Shown: positions 33,531 through 46,573 of the stretch, piece by piece
How the letters are laid out: each line of letters opens with the position of its first letter
Position numbering within the stretch: the first letter of the stretch is position 1
Assembly (NCBI GenBank): GCA_035610365.1
Contig: CM069435.1
Location: 8,520,001-8,584,000, forward strand
Direction of reading: 5' to 3'
Length of the DNA stretch: 64,000 nt
Source of the DNA: Aquatica leii
Taxonomy: Eukaryota > Arthropoda > Insecta > Coleoptera > Lampyridae
Translations under genes and position numbers: made by a program
Notes under the pieces: generated by a model
Database searches by the model: none
Told to the model about the DNA's origin: nothing
What the model saw: the letters and a program-made list of their open reading frames with translations, nothing else

Positions 33531-34679
33531 TTAAGTTACCTAAAAAAATTATACTGTCGTTATTGTACCTCTTTTTAATTAAATGCTCGAACTAAAATTA
33601 CCCTCTTTTAATCAATCTTCTTATTTGTTCTAACCCTACCATATGCACGGAAAACGATACTAATATATGTAAAACACGTCAAAATAATACACTTAGCAGA
33701 AAACGTGCTTAAATGTTACAAAAAATGAATATCCAAAAGATTTAAAAAAATAATAACATTTTTGTCTGTCAGGGTATTTATGTTTTGCGATTTGTTTACC
33801 TTCAGTGTTAGACAAATAAACGGAATCTGTAGTGTATATTTCCCCCGTTTTGACACTCGTTTAATTATGTTATAATTAGCAAATCGAGAACCACGTACGT
33901 CTTACTCTTCCAAGCGTTGAGCTGTCGCTTATTACACCTTACGGTTTTATTTACGTAACAAGTTCATATAATCATCATTGCTTGTTAAATGCGAACATGT
34001 TTGTCATTGTTATCTATTGAATGAGGAAGTTGAAGATTTCACAACTGTATGGCTTGCAGATTTAATTTAAATATCACATAAAATTTGAAGTTTAGCAAAC
34101 ATTGTCTTGTAATATCCAATGTAATCTACGCAGTATATTTGTGAAATTTCCACCTACGTTCCCATTCATCTGCAACAATGAGCCAGAAATAGGATCTTCT
34201 TCTTTTAATTTTTGATCCATTGCTAATTTTACAGTTTTTCTGTTTTTTTGTTATCTTTATCTTTTTCTCAATCGATAATACGTTACGATTTCATTTTTCC
34301 TTTTTTTTCACTCGTAATTTGAAGAATCCAAAAATTGAAATTTTAGATTTCGCATCAAAGTTAACCGGCAAAGAGATGACACGTTGAAACTCAAACACAG
34401 CAAGAAGCTAACTGTTCGTAGAATGCCGGACAAAACGAAAAAATGAGAGAAAAGAAGAGTGATACAATATTGTAGCTGTGGAGGGTTAAGCTTAGTCATG
34501 CATAGGTCACCGAACGCTTTATAATCTCGGCATTGCCGGATAATCGACGTTTTGGTTAAGGAACGTTCTGATAAACGACGTTCTACGCACTAACAAAGAG
34601 TAGGAACCGTCATTAATTTTCGTTTCCTTCTAGCGTTACTAACATATTTATGAAAGATTTTGAGAAAAAAATTTTATTA
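33531..34679. other. Spacer, possibly with a Tigger/pogo end
   Basis: No gene seen. The stretch ATAATCGACGTTTTGGTTAAG (34540-34560) followed by AACGTTCTGATAAACGACG resembles the ends of Tigger/pogo elements, but the partner end is missing, so I leave it as a suggestion only. Confidence 0.3.
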
Positions 34680-35045
34680 AAAACTCAAATGTTGGTACAG
34701 ATACGTTGATGACATTTTTGTATTAGCCACAAACAACTACAGTTACTAATACACGATCTATTAAACAAAACAATTGAATTTGATTTTTAACAATTGTCTA
34801 TTGCTTATCTACTCTATGTTAAAAGTACAACAGATCGTATCATAAAAATCTTGTCAAAACACAACATTATCACTCGACTTTGTATTCTTTCTAAATTGAG
34901 CCAATTGTTGAATCCCGTGAAAGACGTCATTTTTCAGTTTGACGACGCTTATAGCATTTGTTGTTGGTGTAATCGAACATATACTGGAAGAACGGATAGA
35001 AGTGTAACAATTTGTTTTAAAGAAGATCATATATATAGTCGTTTT
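34680..35045 (+). mobile_element. Penelope-like element fragment (RT end and GIY-YIG)
   Basis: The plus strand reads WYRYVDDIFVLATNN near 34692-34735, the YVDD catalytic box of Penelope-type reverse transcriptase. About 220 bp later comes DAYSICCWCNRTYTGRTDRS with the following FKEDHI, which matches the GIY-YIG endonuclease with its Cys pair and the YTGRT variant of YIGQT. Much of the linker is lost or frame-shifted. Both ends are truncated. Confidence 0.75.
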
Positions 35046-36013
35046 TTATAAATATTTAAAAATTCTTATAATATTAATCGTGATTCCAGTTTATCTCTAC
35101 CGGATATTTGAAAACTAGTTTTATAAGAAGCTAGTCTATAAAAACTAGTTTAGATAGTGCAATTAATCAGTTTGATCCAGGTTTTAAAAAGCCACAGCGA
35201 CGTGGCACGAAAGCTTAGTTTGTGAAAAATCGACCACACGAGAATTATCCAGGATAAAAAATTTATTAAGCAATAGATTACAATTTTTCATTCTGGATAA
35301 ATGCTGTGTAAAATTGTTTACAAACTGAGTATTTGTCTCCGTTATTTGTACGTTAACAACAGGGCTGGATTTATGGGGGGGGAGGGGCAAAAGAGGCAAT
35401 TGCCTCGGGCCCCCCTGGTACAGGCCCCCCCTCGCGGACTGCGAGTGTCTTGACAGGTTGTGTGCGCTATAATTCGTGTTGGTCCCGCGGTCCTCGAGTC
35501 TGGACTACCATGAAACGAATTTGTTTAAAACTTGCGCGTGCACGAAGTGCAACACCATCTACACTCTCCTCAGATAAGTAGCATTTTTCTTGTTAACACA
35601 AGTGCTAGATAATATACTGATGTAGGTGCCTTTTTTTTATATCTACATCTACATGACTACATCCCATTTAAATCTGAGACATAACATTTAAACTAATCAG
35701 TGTTCTCCGACTGTCAGCAAAAAATTATGGTCGGCGTCGGAACGCATCGAAATTATCGTACATTATCATACGATGACGTATTTTATTTAAAATTGCAGCC
35801 CCCAACTTACCAACATCATGATTTGTTATGAGTACAAATTTTGTTTACAAAAAATAATTATGTATAATATGTAGGTAGTACTTAATAAAAGAAAACAAAA
35901 CATATTTCTACGAAATTACAAATACATAAGACAAACAAATTACATAATCAGCTGTTATTCTATATTTACTTCCACAAAAATCAGTTCGTCACCCTGGTCT
36001 ACTGACTTACTGA

Positions 36014-36240
36014 CTACTCGGGTCTGGATTTGTATTGTATCATTATGTCGCTAGGTTCAAAACTGACACACCTCGTTATTAACCGAATTTGGCGTTTAGT
36101 TTTAATTAAATTGATTTCAGAAAATTGTCTTTCACAGTTAGCACTAGAAACTGATAGCGATTCGAATTTCAAATATCTTGAAAAACTAAGAACGTGACCA
36201 TGCCGAATGGGCAGAACGTTTATCAAATTAAATAGCTAGT
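36014..36240 (-). pseudogene. hAT dimerisation-domain scrap inside another hAT
   Basis: The minus strand reads SANCERQFSEINLIKTKRQIRLI, the hATC dimerisation segment of a different hAT subgroup, in antisense to the surrounding hAT transposase. Only about 70 codons remain. It is presumably an older insertion or captured fragment. Confidence 0.65.
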
Positions 36241-36930
36241 ATTACGTAGTAAGTATGTAGTACACCTCTATCAGCAATCTGACTCTGACAGAAGATAATT
36301 TTCTGTAGTGCTGTTTTACTCTTTTACTAATCGGCACTTAAGTTTCAAATTCAAAATCATTTTTGTTTGAATGAAATGTTTAGTATGAGTAAAATTATCG
36401 TACTTTCTGCAATTATGGTAAACGTACATCGTACAGTACGTCAAGTTAACTTGCGTAGGAGTGTAGGACTCTAGACTACATCATAAGTAATCGTGTTTTG
36501 GTGTTTATAAGTTGTTTTGTCTTGTGATCGAATCTTCCTAAGCAATCACTCCGTTTGCGACTTAATTTACTCATGTTTAATTATTTTCTTTAGGTGAACG
36601 TTTAATACGAGATTGCTAATATTTAATTTGTGCTACGTTGTTAAACTTCTTACTGTCATAAGTTGTTTTTCGCAGTTTGGGCGATCCCGGCGATCAAGAC
36701 ATACTCCGCATTATAATAGATTCTTCTTTTACCTTGGATTAACTCTACATTTAGACCTTGCTTGGAATAGACGTAAGACGTCATTTCGGTTCAGACAATT
36801 TAGACCAGAGGTCATCGTGACCCTGGCAACTATATCCTAACTTGGGAAAATATTACAATTTATTATTGAAGTATTTTATATAAATAGTTTAAAGTACAGA
36901 ATTTAGAAGCCAGAAAAGACAGGCTCAGTA

Positions 36931-39434
36931 ATGCCACGGAAAGTTCCACTATCTGGAACACAGAAGAGAAAAGCCTTTAAAGAAAGGAATGAGAAAAATG
37001 CTGCTGTCTTGGCAAAAACACAACGCCTTACAGAATTTTTCTCTGCAACAAAACTGAAAAGCATAGAAATTAATGAACAACCAGCGTCATATATCTCTTC
37101 TGAAGAACCACCGTCACTACCATGTACATATGCAGAAAACGAAAGTAACATATCAAATCAAGATATTAAAGGTGTTGGTTCATCACCTCTTTCAGATACT
37201 TCAGACATGGATAGTCAATTATTATCATATGGTCCAGATCCAGCCACTTCGTTTCCTATTGGAGTAAAGCTTGTGTCTTTTTGGTCAAAATCTGCTATGA
37301 TGCATCAAAACAGAAGTGACTCTGATTCCTATCCAGAATCTCGACGTCATTATCAATCAGGTCAAAGTCAGGACAAGTTGCATGGGCATTATCGTTATTT
37401 CAAAAATTCAATGTTTTACACTAACCATGACAACGGAGAACAGCATTTGAGAAAGTAACTCATTTACAGCTCATCAAACGGCACAGTTTACTGCTTTTAT
37501 TGTATGTTGATGTCTAGCAGATCTGACAGATTTTCCAGAAAGGACGGCTTTAATGACTGGAAAAAAGCAGTGGAAAAATTAAGACTCACAAACGAAGCCA
37601 CCGAGATTCTGTGCTGAAGTTTAATTTTCGATGTAGAGAATTTTCTCATGTTGACAAAGGGTTTGAAAAGCAAGTGCAAGAAAATAAGAAATACTGGCTT
37701 GAAATATTGCGTCGCGTTGAAGCCGTGACAATCTTTCTAGCTGAGAGAAACCTGGCATATAGGGCTAGTCAAGAGATCATAGGATCTAAACATAATGGAT
37801 TTTTTTTTAGGTATTATGGAACTTATTGCACAATTTGATCCATTTCTGATGGGTCGCCTTAAAGAATTTGGCAATCTTGGAAGTGGTAAGCAGTCATACT
37901 TATCACCAACCATCTATAAAGAATTTATTTTGCTAATGGCAAAGCAAGTTAAGAATCATATTGTGAAAGAACTTAAAACTGCCAAGTACTTTTCAGTTTC
38001 CATTGATTCAACACCAGACCAGGCTCATGTCAACTAGTTAACAGTCATTGTGCGATATGTTGTTTCTGGGAAGGCCGTAGAAAGGTTTTTAACTTTCCTG
38101 CAGACGGTCTCTTACAAAGCTAAAGTACTACTCTTCTGGAATTTTTAGAACAAGAAGGTATTGATTTTGACAACTGTAGGAGACAGTCATACGACAATGC
38201 CAACAATATGTCTAGACGCTACACAGGAATGCAAGCCAGACTCAAAGATAAAAACCTACTAGCAGTTCTCATTCTCTGTGCAGCTCACTCATTGAATCTT
38301 GTTGGACAGGCTGCTGCCTCTTGCTGTGTTGAAACTGCCAGTTATTTTGGCTTCATACAAAGGTTATACAACTGCGTCAACACACAGATGGACAATTTTA
38401 ACGAAATCTTTAGAAGGAAAAAAAAAAGAATTCTAATTGTGAAGTCATTGTCTGACACTCGTTGGTCAGCAAGAGTTGATGCTACTGAAGCCCTTGTAGA
38501 AGGATACAACCAAATTCAAAATGCCCTCAGAGATATTGAAAGTGACTTGGAGCAAAAACCTGAAGCAAGACATGAAGCCCGGACATTAGCAGATAAAATG
38601 GACAACCTCGAAACTGCTCTGATGGCCAAAATTTGAAATTTAATTGCGCTTTAACAGCACAAATAAAGCTTTTCAAGGAGTTGAAATTGATCTAAAGAAA
38701 GTGGTAGACTTAATTAATTCTCTGGAAAGGTTTCTAGAATCACTTCGTAATAGGTACGAAGAGCTGGTGTTAGATGCCAGAAGCTTTTGTGGAAACACAG
38801 ATAACAAAGCCGTTATAAGCAGACCAAGGAAGATACACAAACGTTATCATGCAATCCTAACATCAGCATAAGAAGTTGCCCTCTCTCCTCAAGAAAAATT
38901 TAGATGTGGAACTTTCAATATCATTTTAGATCAGCTGTCTGTGGTCTTACAAGAACGTAGAGTAGCAACAATCAATATATGACAAATTCAAAGTAATCAT
39001 TAACTTATGCAGTCTATCAGATGCAGAGTTACGAAATGAAGCTGAAAAACTTACAACTGCTTTCCTTTCGTAATTTCAGTTATGTGTTCATAGAAGAAAT
39101 AGTTCCGTTTGAAGCCTTTGCCAAACTTAGGTCGTATCTTATGCCGTCTCAATAGGCAGTATTACTCCTTGATGAAGGACTTGCTGATACCTTTCCTGGT
39201 GTTAATGTAGTTCTTAGAATATATTTGAGCATGATGGTCACTAACTGTTCAGGAGAGAGATCGTTCAGCAAACTGGCTTTAATAAAAAATTATTTGAGAA
39301 CTACGATGACCCATGTACAATTAAGTGCTCTTTGCCTACTGGATGTAGAAAGCAGTGTTCTAGAGATGATGCAATTTGAAGAGTTTATTTAAGATTTCTC
39401 TGATGCCAAGTGTAGAAAAAAAGATTTTTTGTAA
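36931..39434 (+). pseudogene. hAT transposase (ZMYM1/TTF-type), broken
   Basis: ATG at 36931 starts MPRKVPLSGTQKRKAFKERN. A TTF-like zinc region follows: the DPATSFPI segment near 37230, then YSSSNGTVYCFYCMLMSS near 37466-37518. The core reads YFSVSIDSTPD near 37988, YDNANNMSRRYTGMQARLKD near 38190-38250, LCAAHSLNLVGQAA near 38276 and LSDTRWSAR near 38447. The hATC end reads RSFSKLALIKNYLRTTMTH near 39261-39315 and continues to a stop at 39432-39434. Frameshifts occur around 37260-37420, 37620, 38110 and 38640 onward, with stops such as the one after DQAHVN. The 3' third is the most decayed. Confidence 0.85.
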
Positions 39435-39664
39435 ATTGTAGATATTGAAGAATGCTAGATTAGATTTTATTTGACAAAATTTATTGTGTTTACTGTTTAG
39501 CTTAGTTTAACTTTATATACGTAATTTCAAATTGCATATAATAAACGGACGTTGATGTGTAAATTTCGTGAATTGCCATACATCTCAATTTCTGTGTTTA
39601 AGGGGCCCACCGAATTTGAAGTGCCCCGGACCCCACAAGGTCTAAATCGGGCACTGGTTAACAA

Positions 39665-40429
39665 AACCAAAAAATACTATAAACGCCGTCAGACTGAAAA
39701 GAGTTAGGAAATAATTTTACTTATTTAATTTTGTCGTCAAAAATATTTATATAAAACACACTAATTCTATTTTTTGTATAGGACAGTTATATCTTTTTTC
39801 AAAAACCATCAGAAACTGGCCTATCACGGGTGGATTTGATCGTTCTTGGTACCCAATTCCATTGCCCTAAAATTCTGATATTTTGATGAAATATTTCACT
39901 CTGTTTGTCGCTGACACAGCCCAAATTCTCACAAAAAAATACAATTTAGAAATGGAGAAAATTAATCTTTATAGGCGTTTAGCAACCAAGCGATTTATAT
40001 ACTCTCACTACACTCACAAATGAGTTCCAAGCTTTTTTTTGCATTTTCTTTTATTTTTCTATTAAAATTAACACTGTTTGGCAATTTGCTAATTTGTTTC
40101 CTAATAAAAATGCCTTTTTTAATATTGGCGTTTGACATTTAAATCCTTCACCTCTTTTATTCATAGTTTCATGAGTCCAAGTTTAACGTAAAAAAGAGAC
40201 AAAAAGACATTTTTAAGTCGACAAGAAAAATACACTTAACATTTTAAGATCTTGGTTGAAATTCACTCTTTTTCGATTGAATTTTTGTTAGATTTATTTA
40301 TTTACTGCACGATAGTCTCACAAATAAAGAAAACAGCAATATTTTGTAAATCTAAAATCCCCTTAAATCAAAAAATCACTTAAACGCATTCACAGTAAAA
40401 AGTGCCAGCAAAAACAAAATTTATAACAA
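39665..40429. other. Spacer with a faint minus-strand coding scrap
   Basis: On the minus strand around 39785-39965 a reading with FGLCQ, SEIFHQNI, WNWVPRTI and frame changes recalls the C-terminal part of a transposon protein family common in arthropods (usual form ERFHQDI, then YQGRW). The similarity is too weak for a call. The rest is AT-rich without features. Confidence 0.25.
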
Positions 40430-40689
40430 ACATTTATAAACGCAGTTAACGAACGAGTACGTATATCAAAAGCAGACATAAACAGGCAAGGCGATAAGTG
40501 CGTTTTAAATTAATTTACGAAATAAAATAAACTTGATGATGTGATGTGTTGGAGCCCAGCTTGTGCATACTTCTCATCATTAACAATTCCCTTATCACAA
40601 TGAATAACAATAAATAAATTTGATTAACATTAAAATAGTGAAATAAATTATAAGTGATACGCACTTAGAAATCAATAAAACTTAATAAT

Positions 40690-41716
40690 TTGATAAGTGA
40701 CTGTGGTGTGGTGAATTGTAAAGGACTCAGGAGTCGACAAGACAATAAAAAAATTAAGTGTTTAAATTGTAATTCTCTTTTCCACTGGAAATGTGTCAAT
40801 ATAACTAATGTAGAATATGAAGTTCTAGGTGGTAAGTGGACTTGTGCTAGCTGTTTAACTAAAAAACGACAAAGTAGACGTTTTTCATTATCTGAAGTCA
40901 ATGCACAAGAGCTGACAATGCCTGAACTAGAAACTGATCTTAAAGATTTTTTAAAAAGCTTAAGAGAGGATGTAAAATTTATAAAAGAAAGCCAAAAAAG
41001 ATTAGAAAATGATTTAAGTCAGTCAATTCATCAGTGTCATGAAAACGTTGATGAAAATCGCTTAATAATTGATAATCAAAATAAAATAATTGAAAAACAA
41101 CAAGAAATTATAGATGCAATCAAAAGTCAAAATAAGAACTTAAAAAAAGAAATTTAATTACTGAAGGATGATATTGACTCTTTACAACAAGAAAATAGAT
41201 CTAAAGCCATAGAAATCCATGGACTACCTGTACAAAAAAGTGAGACTCTTTGTACTGCGGTATCTAATCTTGCCAATTCCACAGGTTTCAATAACTGGAA
41301 CCCTGATAAGGTTGATGAATGCTTTCAGTTGCCTAAATCTGTATCATTTGAATATCCAATTATAGTTGTAAAATTTAATAAAAAACGAGATAAAGAGGAA
41401 TTTTTAAGATGTAAAAAGGTAAGAAGAGACTTGAACCACAGGTCGCATTGGCATGCAGAAAGTATCGCCCATTTATATAATTGAATCGTTAACTGAAATT
41501 AGGAGAAAATTGCTATCAAAAGCTAGATTATTTAAAAAAGAAATGAACTGGAAGAATGTTTGGACAAAAAATGGTAAAAAAAACTCAGATAATAGCAAAG
41601 TCTACCCTATCACCTCCCAAAATCAATTCGATGATTTAAAGAAAAGATACTCTTCTACACAATCTAAAAGTAATCAAAATACTGGTAACAATCGAATTAA
41701 TAACAATTCATTATAA
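40690..41716 (+). pseudogene. CR1-like ORF1: PHD finger, coiled coil, FP-like end
   Basis: The reading begins ISDCGVVNCKGLRSRQ, where an original ATG seems to have become TTG at 40690. A PHD-type Cys/His array follows (CLNCNSLFHWKCVNI, then GGKWTCASCLTKK), next a coiled coil (about 40960-41150, with ENRLIIDNQNKIIEKQQEII). The C-terminal part resembles the baculovirus FP-type domain of LINE ORF1 proteins (SKAIEIHGLPVQKSE, IIVVKFNKKRDKEEFL, then WTKNGK and SKVYPIT). A stop at 41155-41157 and a frameshift near 41440 break it. The protein would bind LINE RNA. Confidence 0.78.
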
Positions 41717-44251
41717 ATAATAACTCAAATATTTACTACCAGAATATCAGAGGTGTTAGCACTAAAACTTTAATTTTTAGAAACTCAGTATTAAACAGTG
41801 ATTTTGATATTATAGCTTTAACAGAAACTTGGTTGACGAATAGTATAGCAGATAGTGAGTTATTTGATGATAGCTATGCTGTCTTTAGGTGTGATAGATG
41901 CTCAAGGGGTGGTGGTGTTTTAATTGCTGTTAAAAATAATTTTCAAGTTTCTATTATCATTTAAAACAACCATGATAAATTTGAAATGATTTCTTGTAAA
42001 ATTATATGTAGTGGTAAAATAATTGTTATTAATTTAGTTTATTTTACACCAAATTATACTGCATCTGATCTTTCTCAATATTTTGAGTTATTGGAAGATC
42101 TAAACATTAATAAACACAACGTAGTTGTTCTTTACATGGGAGATTACAATATTCCTAGTTTTTGTAATTTAATGAATCAAAGTATTGGAATTAGTGATAA
42201 AAGATTTGTTAAGATAGAAAACATGATGAACTTGTCTGGTTTATCGTCATATAATAATATTTTGAATAACTTAGGTAGAACATTGGATCTAGTTTTGAGT
42301 AATGTATTAGTTTTTGTCAATCATGAAATTTATAGTTTACTATCTGAAGACATATACCATCCAGCGCTTATATTGAAATGAGAGTTAGTGATAAAAGGCC
42401 TACTAAAACATCAAATCATAATTTTAAATATTTTCAATTTAATAAAGCAAACATTGATTCATTGAAAAGCAAATTGAATAATATTCAATGGCTAGACCTT
42501 AATCAATTTGATGATGGTAATGAATCTGTCAATTATTTTTATAATAATTTATTTCTATGTTTTGACTCCACAATTAGCGAAATGATTTTACTGAGCAAAC
42601 AAAAAAATAGGCTTGCTAAGAAAAGGTAGCATTGCATATATTTTAATCACAGATTCATCCAATTGCGAAACCTTCTAAAACATAAAATTAAATCAGCTTA
42701 TGATGAATATGTTGATGAAATAGAGAATAAGTTAAAGTCTAAAAGTAAATTTTTTTGGAATTATGTCAATAATTTAAAGCAAAATAGAAGGTATTTTTCT
42801 GAAATGCTCCTTAACAATTCTGTAATAAGTAAAAATTAAATTCCAGTTTTTTTGCTAATTTTTTTCAAACAACTTTCTCAAATCCTAGTGATTATTATAT
42901 TAATTTTGAATCTAAATTTTTAAAAATCTAAATTGTCAATTTAATTTTATATTAAGTAATGTTAATGATGATGATAAGTTGTCAAGGCAATTAATGATCT
43001 TAAAGAAAAAAGGAGTTCAGGTCCCGATTCAATTCCTACTTATTTTATTAATTTATTAGCATCAGAACTGTCAAAATCTTTGAAAATATTGTTTAACTTG
43101 TTTTTAAATACTATGGTTTTTCCCAATAAGTGGAAAGAAGTTAAAATTTCTCCAATATTCAAATCTGGCAATGAATCCAAATTCTCTAATTATCGTCCTA
43201 TATCGCTTTTTAATGGTTTTGCCAAGATATATGAAATTTTATATAATTTCATGTTTAAAAATGTTAAAAATCAAATTTCTCAATATCAACATGGTTTTTT
43301 TCCCAAACGGGTCAACTCAAACAAACTTGATGGTGTTTTCAAATTTTGTACACTTCCAAAAGCATTTGATTCAGTATTTCATGATCTTATGTTAAAAAAA
43401 TTGTTTACTTTTGGTTTTAATCCTGATTTTGTGAAACTTATGAAATCCTATTTTCAGTCGAGGTATGGATATATTAAGTTTCAAAATCAATTATCAGAAC
43501 ACTTCCTAATCCTCTCAGGTATCCCACAGGGATCTAAAATCGGCGTTTTATTTTTTAATTTATTTGTAAACGATATTATGTTAGATTTAGATTCTCATTG
43601 TCTATTATATGCTAATGACGCAAAGATCTACAGGGAGTAGATCAGTCGGTATTTCAAAATGACATACACAAACTTAGTTTATGGTGTGAAGGTAATAAAC
43701 TTAATTTAAATATTAAAAAATGTAGTATCCTTGTAATAACAAGACAAAAAATTGATCTGGACACAATCAAATATTCTATTGGAGATAATGTTGTTCAAAG
43801 TGTTAAGTTTATCAAAGACCTGGGTGTGACATTTGACTCTCATTTTAATTTTAATAATTTTAATGTAAATAAATTGTCTAATGAGTGCTACAAGTTAATG
43901 GGCTTTATTAAGAGAAATACAAATAATTTCAAAAATGCCAAGTCCATTCAGACACTTTATATAGCTTTAGTAGGAAGCAAATTAGACTACTGTGGAATAA
44001 TCTGGTCACCTAGTAAAAAATATTCAAACGTAATCGAAAGAGTTCAAAATAAGTTTTTGAGGTATATGTATTTTTATAAAAAAAAACATGTTGATCCAGT
44101 CAGAGATATATCGACAGATAAATTGAGAAAAGAATGTAATCTTATGAGTCTAATGAATAGACGAAGATTGTTAATTATGATTTTTATTTACAAAATAATC
44201 AATAATAAAATTGATTGTCTTAATTTATTAAATAAAATTTGTTTGCTATAA
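41717..44251 (+). pseudogene. CR1-like ORF2: endonuclease and reverse transcriptase
   Basis: The endonuclease starts with NIYYQNIRGVSTKT, then IIALTETWL near 41813, a RGGGVLIAV segment near 41910, GDYNIPS near 42140 and RTLDLVLSN near 42280. Reverse transcriptase motifs are FPNKWKEVKISPIFKSGN with NYRPISL (43123-43210), KAFDSVFHD near 43360, SGIPQGSKIGVLFF near 43518 and LLYANDAKIYR near 43604. The catalytic box reads YAND where active copies have YADD. The thumb region runs to a stop at 44249-44251. Stops or frame changes lie near 41964, 42379, 42629, 42838, 42900-43010 and 43640. Confidence 0.8.
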
Positions 44252-44260
44252 TTTACATTT

Positions 44261-46336
44261 TTGCTATTTATACCGGTTGTAGTTTCTTTTATTTAAAACG
44301 ATGTGCATACCTTATACGTTTTTTTATTGTCAATGATTGAGCAACTAGTATAGATGGTTTTAAATTTTCGTTTCACAGCTTTAAACTATACATCGATTAG
44401 TCTATGAACAAGAGGGGAATGTTCGAGTTGAATTCCTACATTAAACCATCGATATCAGTACACGCACATAACGAATTTTCTTAAATTCGAATATTCGATT
44501 TTGCTTTTTTTAATAACTTTTGGTTTGTGTCAATTATCAAAATGATTAGTAAGTTTTCGTCATACTTATGGTAGTGCAAAAGACTTTTTTTCCGTTTCAT
44601 TTGCCGCAGCAATAACACACTACACGTTTTTCTTAAAACGTTCGTCGTTGGAAAAACTTTCTTAACTACACAGAAGTACTTAATTTAAATCCAAAAAACA
44701 ATAATAAATATAAATATAAGTTTAATCTTACAAACAATCCATTTTAGGTAATCACATACTTACAGCACTATTTTATAGAATTTTAAAAACAAAAAATTTA
44801 AAAAAAACTCATAAAATTGTACAAACAGTGTTCTACTTAAATGTTTAATGTTAGTATAAAAGAATCTAAATATAAGAAATTTAATTTTATAGACAAGAAC
44901 CAATATAATCTATCAAAGAAAGAAGAAGAGTTAGTTGTAAATTACTACGTATCAAATAAGAATAATAAATTGTTAATTTGTTTAAAAAACATTATAAACG
45001 AAATCAGTATTCGTCATAAATTAACTTCTGTTAACAATAACAATAAAATTAAACAAATGAAATGGTGTTAAAATCAATATCAATTAGTTTTACAGATATT
45101 TGTCATCAATATTATCAGTTTACAAATACTATGCCTTGTTTAAAAATATATAAATTTTATTTACCGGCACGTAAATAAATTTTAAATTACATATTAATCA
45201 ATTTTACATTCTATAAAGTTAAATATTTTGTTATGGAATGCTCATTAATAATTTGACGTTATTTCATTGCGTTTATATTTTACATCTACTGATTATTTGA
45301 GAGTAAAAACAGTGTTGAATTAAAATGTTTATTGCCAAAAAATAATTTTTTTAAATTAATTTACACACATTTTCTATAATTTAAAAAGAATTAGTTTTAG
45401 AGCTCAAAAACTAGTTATTTCTACGTTTTGTTTTTAATTTTTAGATGTCTTTGTACACGTTTGGTTACAAGTTTTTCATTGAATCGTTTACCTTGTTATT
45501 GTAAGTTAGTGATACCATTATTATAAAATTAATTTTAAACAATAGTTGTTATTATTGTTATTGAAAAGTTTAGTAAAAACAATATAATAAAAAACCAATA
45601 CCATATTGTTATTTTGTTTATAGTGTTGTAATGGAAGCGATTAAAGGTGTGCAATTGTAAAACTTACTGACCTGTTTCATATAAACTATTTGATAGAATG
45701 TCTGAAACAAAAATTTTAAAAATTATTTAAGAACGTTTTAAACAAGCAACCCAACAATTATACCCAAAACGAAATCTTGTAGGTATAGTTAGCGTGTTTC
45801 ATAACATTCAGATTAGTTTATTTAAGAAAAAAATTAAACAATACTGTCATAGAAATATGATAATTTGGTTATTAAAATATCTAAAAATGATAAACTTTGT
45901 CAAATAATTATTTTAGAAACATTTTCTTAGTATTACGAAACAAAAACAAAAAATTTAGAGTTTACGAAATTATTATTAAAATTAATTTAAATATAAAAAA
46001 GAATGCATACACAAATTATTAGATAAAATAGACGTTTTATATAAATAGAGATATTTTGTAACTTATAATAATAAAGAAAAAAGTGTTTTTCTTCTCAAAT
46101 TAAAATCACAAATAACTAAAAAAAATAAAGTTTTGTTAATTTGTAAAAATAAATAATTTAAAAATTCAGAATAATACTTTTTAAATACTACACTTGTGTT
46201 TTAAATAAGGCATTTTTGTAAAAAAAAATTAGTGTAGTCGTAGAATATTAGAATTTGAAATATAAGAATAGATTACGCTTAACTACCATTTTGAAAATTT
46301 CATACGTTAACGAAGTCAAAAAATAAGATAAAGATG
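44261..46336. other. AT-rich spacer with unrecognised small frames
   Basis: A 76-codon plus-strand frame at 44841-45071 (MFNVSIKESKYKKFNFIDKN at its start) and a broken reading near 45703 (MSETKILKII, then RFKQATQQLYPKRNLVGIVS) look slightly coding-like in composition. Neither has a motif that I recognise. Nothing else was seen. Confidence 0.3.
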
Positions 46337-46573
46337 ATGCTAAGCAGCGACGGTGTCAAAGGGGCCGGGCTGTGTGAGCACATGTCCACCCAAATTAGAG
46401 AAAACAATTTTTGAATAAAAACAATTTTATTAGTAAGATTAAATAATTTAATTATTTTTTAAAACATTTATTAAAAAAATTAGTTTTACGCAAATAAATG
46501 TGCCCACTCCAAAAACATTGTCCTCATTTGTGCCCACTCAACTAAAAAACCTGACGCCGTCGCTGATGCTAAG
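46337..46573. mobile_element. hAT-type MITE with perfect target duplication
   Basis: The element is 221 bp (46345-46565), flanked by identical 8-mers ATGCTAAG (46337-46344 and 46566-46573). The terminal inverted repeats are CAGCGACGGTGTCA and CAGCGACGGCGTCA, 13 of 14 matching. Internally, GTGCCCACTC and CACATGTCCACCC motifs are arranged near the ends. There is no coding capacity. The 8-bp duplication and CAG start assign it to hAT. The perfect duplication suggests a fairly recent insertion. Confidence 0.93.

Larger units (their letters stand above)
35352..39664 (+). mobile_element. hAT element with perfect 8-bp target duplication
   Basis: The element proper runs 35360-39656. Flanking 8-mers GTTAACAA (35352-35359 and 39657-39664) are identical. 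The ends CAGGGCTGGATTTA and, inverted, CAGTGCCCGATTTA are hAT-type terminal repeats. It carries a transposase pseudogene (36931-39434) of the zinc-finger MYM-type 1/TTF-type hAT group. The 5' non-coding 1.5 kb includes a scrap of another hAT on the opposite strand. Confidence 0.92.
40430..44260 (+). mobile_element. CR1-like LINE, nearly full length, inactive
   Basis: Two ORFs follow a roughly 250-bp leader. ORF1 (40690-41716) has a PHD-like finger and a coiled coil. ORF2 (41717-44251) has endonuclease and reverse transcriptase. Family order and the PHD-bearing ORF1 are typical of insect CR1-type LINEs. It is the best-preserved non-LTR element in the window, but has frame breaks in both ORFs and an altered catalytic box. 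The exact 5' and 3' limits are not defined by a target duplication that I could see. Confidence 0.82.

Noticed and set aside
34540-34590. Tigger/pogo terminal repeat
   Set aside because: Only one end-like stretch is present and there is no transposase or partner terminus.
44841-45071. 76-codon frame as a gene
   Set aside because: No recognisable motif, and the Lys/Asn-rich composition is expected from A-rich DNA. Kept only as a note in the spacer entry.
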